Origin: Roseovarius indicus
GTDB lineage: Bacteria > Pseudomonadota > Alphaproteobacteria > Rhodobacterales > Rhodobacteraceae
Assembly: GCF_008728195.1 (NCBI RefSeq)
Contig: NZ_CP031598.1
Coordinates: 4,278,001 to 4,342,000 of the forward strand
DNA length: 64,000 bases
Direction of reading: 5' to 3'
Part shown: piece by piece, positions 23,006-32,566 of the stretch
Layout of the letters: the number at the start of each line of letters is the position of its first letter
How positions within the stretch are numbered: position 1 is the first letter of the stretch
The notes under the pieces: generated by a model
Told to the model about the DNA's origin: nothing
Databases searched by the model: none
What the model saw: only the letters and a program-made list of their open reading frames with translations
Made by a program: the position numbers and the translations under genes

Positions 23006-23979
23006 TGTCACCGTCGCATGTTGCGGCACTGCTTGGCGCGGCCCTCTGGGCCGCGCCTTCGTTTGCGGGGCCCCCGCAACTGTCCCTGCCGATCGACTGC
23101 ACGCTGGGCCAAACCTGCGTGATCGAGGATTACCCCGACAACGACCCGGGCCCGGGCCAGCGCGATTACACCTGCGGCCTCAAAACTCGCGATGGCCATC
23201 GCGGCACCGACATCCTCCTGCCCTCCTTCGACGACATGCAACGCGGCGTCAGCGTTCTGGCCGCCGCCCCGGGCCGCGTCGCCGCCAAGCGCGACGGCAT
23301 GGCGGATGTCCCCGTCACCAACGCCACCCGTGAAACCATTCGCGGCCGCGAATGCGGCAACGCGGTACGCATCGATCACGGCGATGGCTGGCAGACGCTC
23401 TATTGCCACATGAAAAAGGGCTCGCTGCGTGTCCGCAAAGGGCAGGCCGTCTCGGCCGGCGACCCGCTCGGCCTTGTCGGCCTGAGCGGGCTCACCAACG
23501 TGCCCCATGTCCACCTGACCGTGCTGAAGGATGGCAACGTCGTCGACCCGTTCCTGCCCGACGCCACCGCGAAATGCGGCACCGCCCCCGGCAAGGGCCT
23601 CTGGGCCTCCGCCCCGGCCTACACACCCACAGGCCTCTTCACCGCCGCCTTCTCGAACGGCGTGCCCGAATTCGAAGACGTCCAGTCCGGTGCCGCCCGC
23701 GTCACGCAAACCACGCCCGACCAGCCGCTCGTCCTCTACGGTCATGCCTTCCATGCCGAACCGGGCGACACCCTGACCCTCACGGCGAGCGGCCCCGAGG
23801 GAGAGATCTTCACCGAAACCATCCCCCTCGACGACCCGCAAAAACAGCTCTTCCGCGCTTTTGGTCGCCGCAGCCCCGACGGCGGCTGGCCCCCGGGCGC
23901 CTATCGCGGCTACGTCACGCTCAAACGCGGCGACACCCTGATCGCCGTCCGCCACGCCGACATTACGGTCAGCCCCTAG
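23005..23979 (+). CDS. Exported M23-family metallopeptidase
   Basis: The 324-residue protein has a signal peptide (1-21) and one M23/LytM domain. The zinc ligands are His65 and Asp69 in GHRGTDI, and His168-x-His170 in NVPHVHLTV; His135 in YCHMKKG is the usual active-site His. The domain has a Cys-rich insertion (DYTCGLK, RECGNAVR). It likely cleaves peptidoglycan cross-links in the periplasm. The C-terminal 110 residues look like a beta-sandwich. Its overlap with clpA suggests co-transcription. Confidence 0.87.
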   Translation: MSPSHVAALLGAALWAAPSFAGPPQLSLPIDCTLGQTCVIEDYPDNDPGPGQRDYTCGLKTRDGHRGTDILLPSFDDMQRGVSVLAAAPGRVAAKRDGMADVPVTNATRETIRGRECGNAVRIDHGDGWQTLYCHMKKGSLRVRKGQAVSAGDPLGLVGLSGLTNVPHVHLTVLKDGNVVDPFLPDATAKCGTAPGKGLWASAPAYTPTGLFTAAFSNGVPEFEDVQSGAARVTQTTPDQPLVLYGHAFHAEPGDTLTLTASGPEGEIFTETIPLDDPQKQLFRAFGRRSPDGGWPPGAYRGYVTLKRGDTLIAVRHADITVSP

Positions 23980-23983
23980 CGCC

Positions 23984-26900
23984 CTATTTCTCGGTAATTT
24001 TCAACTCGATCCGACGGTTCTGCGCCCGCGCCTCGTCGGTGTCGGCGGTGTTCACCGGCTGGTATTCCCCGAAGCCGTTTGCCGACAGGCGCTCCGGATC
24101 CATCCCCAGGTCGTCGATCATGTAGCGCACCACCGACAACGCCCGCGCCTGGCTAAGCTCCCAGTTGTCGGCGAAGTTGCGGCTGTTGCGGATCGGCTTG
24201 TCATCCGTGTGCCCGTCGACCTGCAACACCCAGTCGATGCCTTGCGGAATCTCGTCCGCCACGCCCCGCAGGATGTTGACCACCTTCGCGATCTCGGCCT
24301 TGCCGGCCTCTTCAAGCTCGGCCTCGGCAGGTGCAAACAGCACCTCCGACGAGAACACGAACCGGTCGCCGACGATCCGCACGCCTTCCTGGTCTCCCAG
24401 CACGTCACGCAAACGCCCGAAGAAATCCGAGCGGTACTTCTCGAGATCCTCGTTCTGCGCCTGCAGCGCGTTCCGCTCTTCCTCCAGCCGTTTGGCCTTT
24501 TCCTCTTCCAGCTGCCGGCGGCGCCGCTCCTCCGCGGCGGCCCGTGCCAGCGCAACGTTCAGGTCCTGCCCCAGCGACTCGATCTGCACGTTCGCCGCAG
24601 CCTCACGCGCCTTGGCGTCGTCCAGCAGCGCCCGCAACTCGCCCAGCTGCTGGCGCAACGAGGCCACCTGCCGGTTGAGCAACTCCTGCTGTTTCTGCGC
24701 CTCCGAGGCCAGGTCGGCCTGCTTGTCGCGCGCCTCCTGCGCCTCGGCCAGCTTGCGCCGCGCCTCTTCCAGCAGGATCTGGCGCTCCTCGGCCTTGCTG
24801 ATCTCGGCCTCCGCATCCCGCTCGGCGGCCAGCTTCGCGGCCAGGGCCTGCGCCAGCTGATCGCGGATATCCTCGACCTCCTCGTCACTCGCGGCGGCCT
24901 GTTTCTCGGCGGCCAGCTTAGCAGCGATGGCGGCGGCCAGCTGCTTGCGCACGTCCTCGGCACTCACCGCCTCGGCCTCGGCGGCATCGTTCGCCGCCAG
25001 CACCTCGGCCAGCCGGCGCCGGACCTTCTGCAACGCATCCTCGGTCCGGTCGAGCCGCGCCTGCAACTCGGCAATCAGGTCGGCATTGTCGACCGCGTCG
25101 TTCTCGGCCGCGGTCTTCGCGGCCAGCGCCTCGGCCAGCTTCTCTTCAAGGCTCTTGGCCTCGCCCGCAAGGCTTTCGCGCTCATCCCGAAGCGCGGCCA
25201 ACTGGCTTTCCAGCCGGGCCAGCCGCTGTTCCAGGTCGGCATTTGCCGTGCCGGCCTCCGACTGCGCCTGCCGCGCCTGTGACAGGCGGTTCTCGAGGTC
25301 GGCTTTCTCCTGCGCCAGGGCATCCGCCGAAGCTTCGGCCTGCGACAACTGGGTTTCAAGCTCGACCTGCCGCGCTTCCAGCGCCTCGCCCGAGGCCTGC
25401 GCTTGCGCCAGTTGCGCCTTCAGGTCGTCGGCCTCGCCGATCGCCGCCGCGCTGTCCGATTGCAACTGCGAAAGTTGCGCCCGAAGCTCTTCGGTCTCGC
25501 TGTCCGCGTCTTCCCCCGCCGCCTGCGCCTCGGCCAGTTGCGACTTCAGCGACACGGTCTCGTCCTGAAGCGCCTGCCCCACGGCCCGCGCCTGTGAAAG
25601 CTGCACGGCAAGGTCATCCTTCTCGCGGGCCAGTGCCGCCGCCTCGGCCTTGGCATCGGCCAGCTGGCTCTGCAAATCTCCCGCCTCGCCCTCGATCGAA
25701 GCGGCCGCGCTCTGTGCCTCCGCCAGTTGAACCTCCAGCGCCGCCAGTCGCTCCTCCAGCCGGCCCCTTGTCGACACCAGAACCTGCTGCTGTTCCTCCA
25801 GGTCGGCCTCGGCCGTCTCGGCCCGCTGTTCAAGCGCGGCACGCTCGGCGCGCAGGTCCGACAGATCGGCCTGCAACGCGGTGATCTCGTCTTCCAGCTC
25901 GGCCTTTTCGGCCGTCAGGTCGGCCTGCGCCGTCTCGGCATCGGCCTGCGCCGCGGCCAGCGCAACCTCGGCCGAGGCGATGCGCTCTTCCAGCGTCCGC
26001 GTCTCTTCCGCCCGGCCCTCTGCAAGGCTCTGGGCCTCGCTCAGCTCCAGCCGCAATTCCTCCAGCGTCTTGCCCTTGGCCTCGGCATCGGCCAGCGCGG
26101 CCGCCAGCTGCGCCTCCATCTCATCAAGCGTGCTGGCCCGCGCCACGGCGTCACCCTCGGCGTCGGAAAGCTGCCCCTGCAACTCTTCGATCCGGGCATC
26201 CTTCTCGTCGATGGCCAGTTGCGCGGTGGTCAGTTCCTCGCTGATCTGGTCCTGCGCCAGCAACGCGGCGGCAAGCTGGATATCCAGATCCTCCTCCGCA
26301 CTCTCGGCGGCGGCCAGCAATGTCAGCGTTTCTTCGGCCTTCCGCCGCTCCTCTTCCAGCGCCAGCGTCATCGAGGTAAGTTCGGCCTCGGCATTCTCAA
26401 GCTTGTCACGCAGGGCCTCGGCCGCGGCGGCCTCTGCCAGCCGCAGCTTCTCTTCCTCGCTCAACTCCTCTTCCAGTGTTTCGACCTGACCAGAGAGGGT
26501 GGCAATCTCCTCCTGCCCGTCGGCGTAACGGCGGCGCAGGTCGGCGATCAGGGCCTCCAGCGCCTCGCGCCGCGCGGCGGCAAGGCGGGCTTCCTCGGTC
26601 TGGGCGTCGATCTCCTCGCGCATGTTGGCCAGCGCGAGGTTCAGCTGTTCCTGCTCCGACAGCAGTTCCTCCTGTCGGTCCTGCAGATCGGCGATGGTGC
26701 CGAGATTGGTCTCGCGGTCCGACAGCAGGCTCGCCACCTGCTCCTCGAAACTGGCGATCCGCGACTGCGCGGCGGCCAAGGCCTCGTCCTGCGCCTCGCG
26801 CTCCTGCCGCAGGCTGTCGATCAGGGCTGTCTGCTGCTCCTGCTGCTGGCGGGCATCCGTCAGCGTGCTGGTCAGCTCACCCACCCGCTCGCTCAGCGTG

Positions 26901-27130
26901 GCATTCCGGTCCTGCTCCAACCCCAGCGCCCGTGACAGCGCTGCCACCTCGGCCGACAGCTCATCCAGCTTGCTGGCCTGCCCGCTGATCGTCTCGCGCA
27001 GCACGAACTGCACGACCATGAAGATCGTCAGCACGAACATCAGCACCAGCAGAAGGCCGGTCATCGCATCCACGAAACCCGGCCAGATCGAAGACTGAAA
27101 GCGTTGTCCGGTGCGCCGCGACAGGGCCAT
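23984..27130 (-). CDS. MotB/OmpA-like protein with giant coiled coil
   Basis: The 1048-residue product has a short basic N-terminus, one membrane segment (about 22-44) preceded by Asp21 in PGFVDAMTGLL, an uninterrupted heptad-rich Glu/Ala/Leu coiled coil over about residues 50-900, and a C-terminal OmpA/MotB peptidoglycan-binding domain (about 908-1048, with VDGHTDDKPI and AQNRRIELKI). Asp21 is placed like the proton-carrying Asp of MotB, ExbD and TolR. It follows the MotA-like gene by 3 bp, so the two should form a membrane motor-like complex. The family role is unknown. Confidence 0.85.
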   Translation of the reverse strand: MALSRRTGQRFQSSIWPGFVDAMTGLLLVLMFVLTIFMVVQFVLRETISGQASKLDELSAEVAALSRALGLEQDRNATLSERVGELTSTLTDARQQQEQQTALIDSLRQEREAQDEALAAAQSRIASFEEQVASLLSDRETNLGTIADLQDRQEELLSEQEQLNLALANMREEIDAQTEEARLAAARREALEALIADLRRRYADGQEEIATLSGQVETLEEELSEEEKLRLAEAAAAEALRDKLENAEAELTSMTLALEEERRKAEETLTLLAAAESAEEDLDIQLAAALLAQDQISEELTTAQLAIDEKDARIEELQGQLSDAEGDAVARASTLDEMEAQLAAALADAEAKGKTLEELRLELSEAQSLAEGRAEETRTLEERIASAEVALAAAQADAETAQADLTAEKAELEDEITALQADLSDLRAERAALEQRAETAEADLEEQQQVLVSTRGRLEERLAALEVQLAEAQSAAASIEGEAGDLQSQLADAKAEAAALAREKDDLAVQLSQARAVGQALQDETVSLKSQLAEAQAAGEDADSETEELRAQLSQLQSDSAAAIGEADDLKAQLAQAQASGEALEARQVELETQLSQAEASADALAQEKADLENRLSQARQAQSEAGTANADLEQRLARLESQLAALRDERESLAGEAKSLEEKLAEALAAKTAAENDAVDNADLIAELQARLDRTEDALQKVRRRLAEVLAANDAAEAEAVSAEDVRKQLAAAIAAKLAAEKQAAASDEEVEDIRDQLAQALAAKLAAERDAEAEISKAEERQILLEEARRKLAEAQEARDKQADLASEAQKQQELLNRQVASLRQQLGELRALLDDAKAREAAANVQIESLGQDLNVALARAAAEERRRRQLEEEKAKRLEEERNALQAQNEDLEKYRSDFFGRLRDVLGDQEGVRIVGDRFVFSSEVLFAPAEAELEEAGKAEIAKVVNILRGVADEIPQGIDWVLQVDGHTDDKPIRNSRNFADNWELSQARALSVVRYMIDDLGMDPERLSANGFGEYQPVNTADTDEARAQNRRIELKITEK

Positions 27131-27133
27131 GAC

Positions 27134-28372
27134 CTAGCCCTCCCGCTCCGTCTTGTCGGCCTCGGGCCGCACCCGAAGCGCCGCCCGCGTTCGCCCGCTT
27201 TCGGCGTTGCGCAACTGGTTGAAGATCTTGGTCAGCGCCGCAAGGTCGGTGCGGATCTCGGTCATCGTCTCCTGCCGGCCCGCGCTGATCTCTTCGAGAA
27301 TACGCAGCATCTGCACGTCGATCGACCGCAGGCGCATCCGGCTTTCGGCATCGAGCCCCGTCTCGCCAAGCGACTCGTTGCGCGCCTCCAGCGTAGAAAT
27401 CAGGCGTTCCTGCCCGTTGGCCACCTGCATCAGCGCGGTGTTGACCGGATTCGCCTCGCTCATCCGGTGGGTCAGCCGTTCGATCGAATCCGCCAGAACG
27501 CCCAGCTTTTCGTCGACCATCGCCCGGCTGACATCCGACTGGCTGACCATCTGCTGCATCGCATCCATCTGCTCGGACATATGTTCGAGGAACCCGGCCA
27601 TGGCACCGTGATCGCCGCCGCCCTCCCCGTCACCAGCAGCAAATCCCATGCGGGTGATCGACGACATCCACTCTTCCAGCTCGCGATAGAACCGGTTCTG
27701 GCCGTGGCCGGCGAACAGCTCCAGCAAGCCCACCACCAGCGAGCCCGCAAGGCCAAGCAGCGACGAGGCAAAGGCCACGCCCATCCCACCCAACTGCGCC
27801 TCGAGCCCGGTCATCAGCCGGTTGAACACTTCGACGCCGCCCTCGCCCTCCTGCGGGGCAAGGCTGCGGATGGTGTCGACCACCGCCGGCACGGTCGTGG
27901 CAAGCCCATAGAACGTACCCAGAAGGCCAAGGAAAATCAGCAAGTTGACGATGTAGCGCGTGATCTCCCGCGCCTCGTCGATCCGCTGCGCGACCGAGTC
28001 GAGGATCGACCGCGCAGAGGTCGAGGCGATCTGCATCCGCTTGCCCCGGCGCTGCCGCATCAGCGTCGCCAGCGGCGCCAGCAGCCGCGGCGCGCCGGCG
28101 GTATCGCTGACATGGTGATCCTGCGCGTAGTCCTCGATCCACCGCACCGAGGTGATCAGCTGGAACACCTGCCAGAAACACGACACCACGCCGATCACGA
28201 AGACGAACAGGATGAAGCCGTTCAGGTAGAGGTTCGCCTCGAAGACGGGCATGACTCTGGGCAGGGCCACGAAGGCCCCGAACCCGGTCAGCCCGAGCAC
28301 GATCAGCATCAGCGTGATCTGACGGACAGGCTGTGAAAACTGCGGCTCGACCTCACGGTCCGGCTGGTCCAT
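27134..28372 (-). CDS. MotA/TolQ/ExbB-like proton-channel protein
   Basis: A 412-residue membrane protein with four predicted spans (about 18-38, 48-70, 140-163, 196-221). The third and fourth spans carry the MotA/ExbB channel motifs LLIFLGLLGTFYGLATTV and GMGVAFASSLLGLAGSLVV. A long cytosolic loop lies between spans 2 and 3, and the C-terminal 190 residues are helical, with coiled-coil character (MQQMVSQSDVSRAMVDEKL). It pairs with the coiled-coil MotB-like gene 3 bp downstream. The pair is not in a flagellar or tol cluster. Confidence 0.85.
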   Translation of the reverse strand: MDQPDREVEPQFSQPVRQITLMLIVLGLTGFGAFVALPRVMPVFEANLYLNGFILFVFVIGVVSCFWQVFQLITSVRWIEDYAQDHHVSDTAGAPRLLAPLATLMRQRRGKRMQIASTSARSILDSVAQRIDEAREITRYIVNLLIFLGLLGTFYGLATTVPAVVDTIRSLAPQEGEGGVEVFNRLMTGLEAQLGGMGVAFASSLLGLAGSLVVGLLELFAGHGQNRFYRELEEWMSSITRMGFAAGDGEGGGDHGAMAGFLEHMSEQMDAMQQMVSQSDVSRAMVDEKLGVLADSIERLTHRMSEANPVNTALMQVANGQERLISTLEARNESLGETGLDAESRMRLRSIDVQMLRILEEISAGRQETMTEIRTDLAALTKIFNQLRNAESGRTRAALRVRPEADKTEREG

Positions 28373-28440
28373 ATGGACGGCTCCCGGCTCTGACGGTTCT
28401 TGGCGCCACCCTACGCTTTATATCGTGTCAAGCCAAGGCT

Positions 28441-28971
28441 TTATCCCACGATCTGGCGCACCCGTTGCGCCAGCCACTCAAGGTCTTCGTCCTCCAGCCC
28501 GAGCTCCCGCAAATGGCTGGTGGTGTTGTAGAGATACTCGGTATTCGGGCCCCGCCCGCCAACCGCATGCGCGATCATCTGCGCCTGCTCTTCCAGCGGC
28601 ATGCCCCCGCAATACTGAACGTGCTCCGCGTCGATGACATAGGTCACCGCCTCGACCTTTCGGCCATCGCTCAGCGCCAGCGGCAGCACCTTTTCCACGT
28701 AGGCCGAAGAGATCAGCTCACGCTCGCGCAGATACTCGAGCACCTGCGCCTCTTCGGGCTCGTGAACCGACAGGGCGACGCCCGTGCAATGCGCGCCCTC
28801 GGCCTCGTCCAGCGCCAGAACCAGCCCGGGCTTCTCGTCCGTCCCGCGGTGGTGAATACTGCGCATGCAAAAGCTGCGGTGATAGCCCGGCAGCGTGGCG
28901 ATCACCTGTTCGCGGGGCTTGAACCCCGGGTTCCAGAGCAACGAGCCGTAGCCGAAAACCCACATCGTCAT
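28441..28971 (-). CDS. Gamma-glutamylcyclotransferase, ChaC type
   Basis: A 176-residue cytosolic enzyme with the ChaC motif VFGYGSLLWNPGF near the N-terminus and the HHRGTDEKPGLVLAL block. ChaC proteins split the gamma-glutamyl bond of glutathione to give 5-oxoproline and Cys-Gly. The GMPLEEQAQMIAHAVGGRGPN C-terminal part is typical. Single gene divergent from the DUF2125 gene. Confidence 0.9.
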   Translation of the reverse strand: MTMWVFGYGSLLWNPGFKPREQVIATLPGYHRSFCMRSIHHRGTDEKPGLVLALDEAEGAHCTGVALSVHEPEEAQVLEYLRERELISSAYVEKVLPLALSDGRKVEAVTYVIDAEHVQYCGGMPLEEQAQMIAHAVGGRGPNTEYLYNTTSHLRELGLEDEDLEWLAQRVRQIVG

Positions 28972-29040
28972 TTTGCTGTTCCTCGCTCTTTCGAGGCCTT
29001 AAACACCATCGAAAGACCCTATGAAAGAGGCACCGGGCAG

Positions 29041-30045
29041 ATGCGTATTTTGTTGACCCTGATCGTGATCGCGGCGGCGGCATGGTCGGGGTATTGGTAC
29101 ATAGGAAAGACAGGCGTCAGCGAAGGTTTCTCGACCTGGCTCGAGGCGCGCAGGGCCGAGGGCTGGGCGGCCGAAACCGGCACGCTGGAAACCGTGGGGT
29201 ACCCCAACCGCTTCGACACCACCTTCACCGACATCACGCTGGCCGACCCCGACACCGGGCTGGCCTGGGAAGCGCCGTTCTTCCAGATCCTCGCGCTCAG
29301 CTACAAGCCGAACCACGTCATCGCCGTCTGGCCCGACGAACAGCTCGTCGCCACCCCGCGCGAGAAATACCAGGTCACAAGCAGCGACATGCGCGCCAGC
29401 GTCGTGGTCGGCGCCGATCTCGACCTGCCGCTCGAACGCACGACGCTCACGGCCGAGGAGCTGGCGGTCACCCCCGTTTCCGAAGATCAGACCACCCGCG
29501 CCGAGGCCCTGCGCCTCGCGGCCGAGCGGCTGCCGGCCCATCCCGCGACCTACCGGCTGGGCCTCGCCGCCGATGGCCTCTCCCCGGCGCTGGAATGGCG
29601 CGTCCGGCTCGACCCGGCGGGCAAGCTGCCGGAACGGTTCGACGCCTTCGAGGCCGACGTCACCGTCGAGTTCGACAAGCCGTGGGACCGTTCCGCCATC
29701 GAAGAGGCCCGCCCCCAACCCCGCCGTATCGAGCTTCGCCTCGCCCAGGCCCGCTGGGGCGAGCTCGAACTCCAGGCGGCCGGCGAGGTCACGGTCGACG
29801 CACAGGGCTACCCCGAGGGCGAGGTGACCGTGAAGGCCCGCAACTGGCGTGATATCCTGAGGATGGCCGTGGCCTCGGGCACCCTGCCCGACGCCTTCGC
29901 CGGCACGCTGGAAGACGGGCTCGGCCTGATCTCGCAAATGTCGGGCAACCCCAAGACGCTGGATATTCCGCTCAACTTCAGGAACGGCAAGGTCCGCCTC
30001 GGCCCCGTGCCGCTGGGCGACGCCCCCGTGCTGCGCCTCAGATAG
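29041..30045 (+). CDS. DUF2125 domain-containing exported protein
   Basis: The 334-residue protein has an N-terminal signal anchor (ILLTLIVIAAAAWSGYWYIG) and then a beta-rich periplasmic domain matching DUF2125, with the family stretch AEGWAAETGTLETVGYPNRFDT. The family is typical of alphaproteobacteria and has no known function. The frame is open far upstream, but ATG 29041 gives the normal N-terminus. Confidence 0.85.
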   Translation: MRILLTLIVIAAAAWSGYWYIGKTGVSEGFSTWLEARRAEGWAAETGTLETVGYPNRFDTTFTDITLADPDTGLAWEAPFFQILALSYKPNHVIAVWPDEQLVATPREKYQVTSSDMRASVVVGADLDLPLERTTLTAEELAVTPVSEDQTTRAEALRLAAERLPAHPATYRLGLAADGLSPALEWRVRLDPAGKLPERFDAFEADVTVEFDKPWDRSAIEEARPQPRRIELRLAQARWGELELQAAGEVTVDAQGYPEGEVTVKARNWRDILRMAVASGTLPDAFAGTLEDGLGLISQMSGNPKTLDIPLNFRNGKVRLGPVPLGDAPVLRLR

Positions 30046-30103
30046 CCGCAGGCGGTGCATTTGAACTTGTCGTCCCACGCGCAACGGTATTAGTCATTCG
30101 GCC

Positions 30104-30460
30104 ATGACAGGCTGGATCGTCCGAACCCTTGTCGCGCTCGTCGTGACGCTCGGCATCCTCGCGCCTCAGGGCGCGGGGCCGGCTGCCGCGCTCGGCCTGA
30201 CCGGCGACCGGATCATGGTCATCTGCACCGGCGACGGCCTGCGCACCCTGCGCTTCGACGCCGACGGCACCCCGGTCGAGGTCTCGGAAAGCCCCGATAT
30301 CTGCGCGCTGGTCCACGCGGCCGACACCGCATCACCCGCGGTTCCGATGCCTGCTGCCCAACCGCTTGCTCCGGCGCCGCCGCCAGTGGCGGCCCGGTCT
30401 TCCGAAAGCCCGGAGGCCCTTTTCTCCCCGTCCCTGCCCAGGGCGCCTCCGGCCATCTGA
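30104..30460 (+). CDS. Small exported hypothetical protein, 118 aa
   Basis: The product has a signal peptide (residues 1-28), a short Cys-containing domain (RIMVICTGDGLRTLRFDADG and PDICALVHA), and a Pro/Ala-rich tail of low complexity. The arrangement of two Cys before a PCuAC copper-chaperone gene resembles the DUF2946-like proteins found next to copper-handling genes, but I am not sure of the family. Confidence 0.65.
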   Translation: MTGWIVRTLVALVVTLGILAPQGAGPAAALGLTGDRIMVICTGDGLRTLRFDADGTPVEVSESPDICALVHAADTASPAVPMPAAQPLAPAPPPVAARSSESPEALFSPSLPRAPPAI

Positions 30461-30529
30461 CGCCAGAGAACCCCGAATGCAATTCCGGCCGCATAACCCC
30501 CGCGGCCATCAGACTTGGAGAAAATTCCG

Positions 30530-30994
30530 ATGAAATCCCTTCTTGCAGCCGCTCTCGCGCTGACCCTCCCCACCTTCGCCGCCGCCCATGACTACACGCT
30601 GGGCGATCTTCAGATCATCCACCCCAGGGTCTTCGCCACCGCCGCCACGGCGAAATCGGGCGGCGGTTACGTCACCATCGCCAATGACGGCGAGACCGAC
30701 GACGCCCTGATCGACGTGCGCGGCGATTTCCCCAAGGTCGAGGTCCACGAATCCTACGAGGAAGACGGCATCGCCCGCATGCGCCATATCGAAAAGCTCG
30801 ACCTGCCTGCCGGCAATGTCGTCGAATTGGCCCCGGGCGGCTATCACGTCATGTTCATGGGCCTCAGCGACCCGTTCGAGGTCGGCGAAGAGATCCCCCT
30901 CACCCTGGTTTTCGAAAAGGCCGGTGAGATCGACATCGTCTTCATGGTCGAGGAGCGCACCGGCGACGACGCCCACGGCACGCATTCCGAGTGA
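30530..30994 (+). CDS. PCuAC copper chaperone
   Basis: The 154-residue protein has a signal peptide (1-19) and the complete copper-binding motif H-X10-M-X21-H-X-M: His73, Met84, His106 and Met108. PCuAC proteins carry Cu(I) in the periplasm to cytochrome c oxidase. The start is ATG 30530. The 118-residue exported protein upstream is likely its partner in the same operon. Confidence 0.92.
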   Translation: MKSLLAAALALTLPTFAAAHDYTLGDLQIIHPRVFATAATAKSGGGYVTIANDGETDDALIDVRGDFPKVEVHESYEEDGIARMRHIEKLDLPAGNVVELAPGGYHVMFMGLSDPFEVGEEIPLTLVFEKAGEIDIVFMVEERTGDDAHGTHSE

Positions 30995-31037
30995 ACGCTC
31001 CCGCTGCGGCCCGGCCCGGGCCGCAGCCTACCCTGCC

Positions 31038-31643
31038 TCAGCGGCAGTAGGCGCCCGAGCGATAGCTCGCCGTGTCGAAATGAAAATGATCCTGGTGGTG
31101 GCGGTCCGACTCCGGCCCCAGCACCGTGCCGAAGGGCCCGCAGGCCGACTTGTGCAACCGCCGCAGGACGCGCCCCTTGCGGCCGTTGTCCCAATCCCGC
31201 AGCACAGAAATCTCGCTGCCATCGCGCAGCCGGAATGCGGCGATGTCGATCGCCCGGCCCTTGGCATGTTCCGAAATCTTCGCGCCGGGCCGGCTGTTCC
31301 GCGTCCGGCAGGCGTAATGCGCGGCCACGTGCAACTCTTCCACACCGCCGCCCATGATGCCGATCACCTGGTCCATCTCGCGCTTGACCCAGACGTTCAG
31401 AACCCGCGCGGTGTTGCATTCCATCAGCGCCGGCTGGCTTAGCGAAACCCCGCCGATCCTGCTGACCCTGACCGCGTTGGCAATGCCGCAGACCTTGCTC
31501 GCCCCGTCGACCTCGCCGACCACGACTCCCTTGATCGAAGCCTGCCCGCAAACCGACCCGCGGCTTGAAACCTCCACGTCGTCGCGTCCGCCAAACATCC
31601 CACATCCCATCAGGATCAACGGGATAGCCCAAATGAAACGCAT
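31038..31643 (-). CDS. Extensin-like lipoprotein
   Basis: A 201-residue protein with a lipobox ending at Cys14 (LILMGC), so probably anchored in a membrane facing the periplasm. It matches the extensin-like C-terminal family: VCGIANAVRVSRIGG, WVKREMDQVIGIMGGG, ACRTRNSRPGAKISEHAKG and the HHQDHFHFD end. The His/Asp set is like that of D,D-peptidases of the VanY/DacB type, so a cell-wall role is likely. It lies 5 bp after tyrC on the same strand. Confidence 0.83.
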   Translation of the reverse strand: MRFIWAIPLILMGCGMFGGRDDVEVSSRGSVCGQASIKGVVVGEVDGASKVCGIANAVRVSRIGGVSLSQPALMECNTARVLNVWVKREMDQVIGIMGGGVEELHVAAHYACRTRNSRPGAKISEHAKGRAIDIAAFRLRDGSEISVLRDWDNGRKGRVLRRLHKSACGPFGTVLGPESDRHHQDHFHFDTASYRSGAYCR

Positions 31644-31648
31644 TGCCC

Positions 31649-32566
31649 TCAGCCTCTTTTCACTCGTCCGAAGTCTGGTGCATCGGTGTCTTGCCCGGCC
31701 TCGATGATACCACGCCGAATGGCCCGGGTACGAGTGAAATAGTCGAAAAGATGATCGCCGTCACCCGTGCGAATGGCCCGTTGCAGGGCGAAAAGCTCTT
31801 CGGTGAACCGCCCGAGGATCTCCAGCGTCGCTTCCTTGTTATGCAGGAAGACGTCGCGCCACATGGTCGGGTCGCTCGCGGCAATGCGCGTGAAATCGCG
31901 GAAGCCCGCGGCGGAATAGCGGATCACCTCGCTGTCGGTTACCCGACGCAGGTCGTCGGCCACGCCCACCATCGTGTAGGCAATCAGGTGCGGCGCGTGG
32001 GAGGTGACGGCCAGCACGAGGTCATGGTGTTCGGCATCCATCTCCTCGGTCTTGGCGCCCATCCCCTGCCAGAACTGCTCCAGCCGCTCCACGGCCTCGC
32101 GGTCGGTGCCTTCGACCGGCACGATCAGGGTAAAGCGGTTCTCGAAAAGCTCGGCAAAGCCAGAACGCGGCCCGGAATGCTCGGTGCCCGCCAGCGGATG
32201 CGCCGGCACGAAATGCACGCCGTCGGGCAGGTGCGGTGCGACGGCATCGATCACGTCCTTCTTGACCGACCCCACGTCGCTCACCGTCGCGCCGGGCTTC
32301 AGCACCGGCGCGATCTCGGCGGCCACGGCCCCCATCGCGCCAACCGGCACGCAAAGTACGACGAGGTCGGCCCCTTCCACGGCCTCGGCAGCGCTGTCGC
32401 ACACCCTGTCGCACAGGCCGATTTCCCGCGCCGTCTCGCGTGTCTCGGCCGAGCGGGCAAAGCCCGTCACTTCGCCCGCCAGCCCTGCACGCTTGATCGC
32501 CCAGAACATCGACGAGGCGATCAGCCCCAGTCCGATCAGCGCGACCCGGTCATAGACCTGGCTCAT
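31649..32566 (-). CDS. tyrC: Prephenate/arogenate dehydrogenase
   Basis: A 305-residue NAD(P)-dependent TyrA-type enzyme that oxidatively decarboxylates prephenate or arogenate for tyrosine synthesis. It has the nucleotide motif [11 protein letters not shown] near the N-terminus, the [12 protein letters not shown] block, [11 protein letters not shown], and a C-terminal helical dimer domain. ATG 32566 overlaps the hisC stop by 4 bp, so the two are translationally coupled. Confidence 0.93.
   Translation of the reverse strand: MSQVYDRVALIGLGLIASSMFWAIKRAGLAGEVTGFARSAETRETAREIGLCDRVCDSAAEAVEGADLVVLCVPVGAMGAVAAEIAPVLKPGATVSDVGSVKKDVIDAVAPHLPDGVHFVPAHPLAGTEHSGPRSGFAELFENRFTLIVPVEGTDREAVERLEQFWQGMGAKTEEMDAEHHDLVLAVTSHAPHLIAYTMVGVADDLRRVTDSEVIRYSAAGFRDFTRIAASDPTMWRDVFLHNKEATLEILGRFTEELFALQRAIRTGDGDHLFDYFTRTRAIRRGIIEAGQDTDAPDFGRVKRG

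Noticed and set aside
23984..28372. Zorya-type defence system
   Set aside because: No ZorC, ZorD or ZorE-like gene lies nearby, and the long tail is on the OmpA subunit instead of the MotA subunit.
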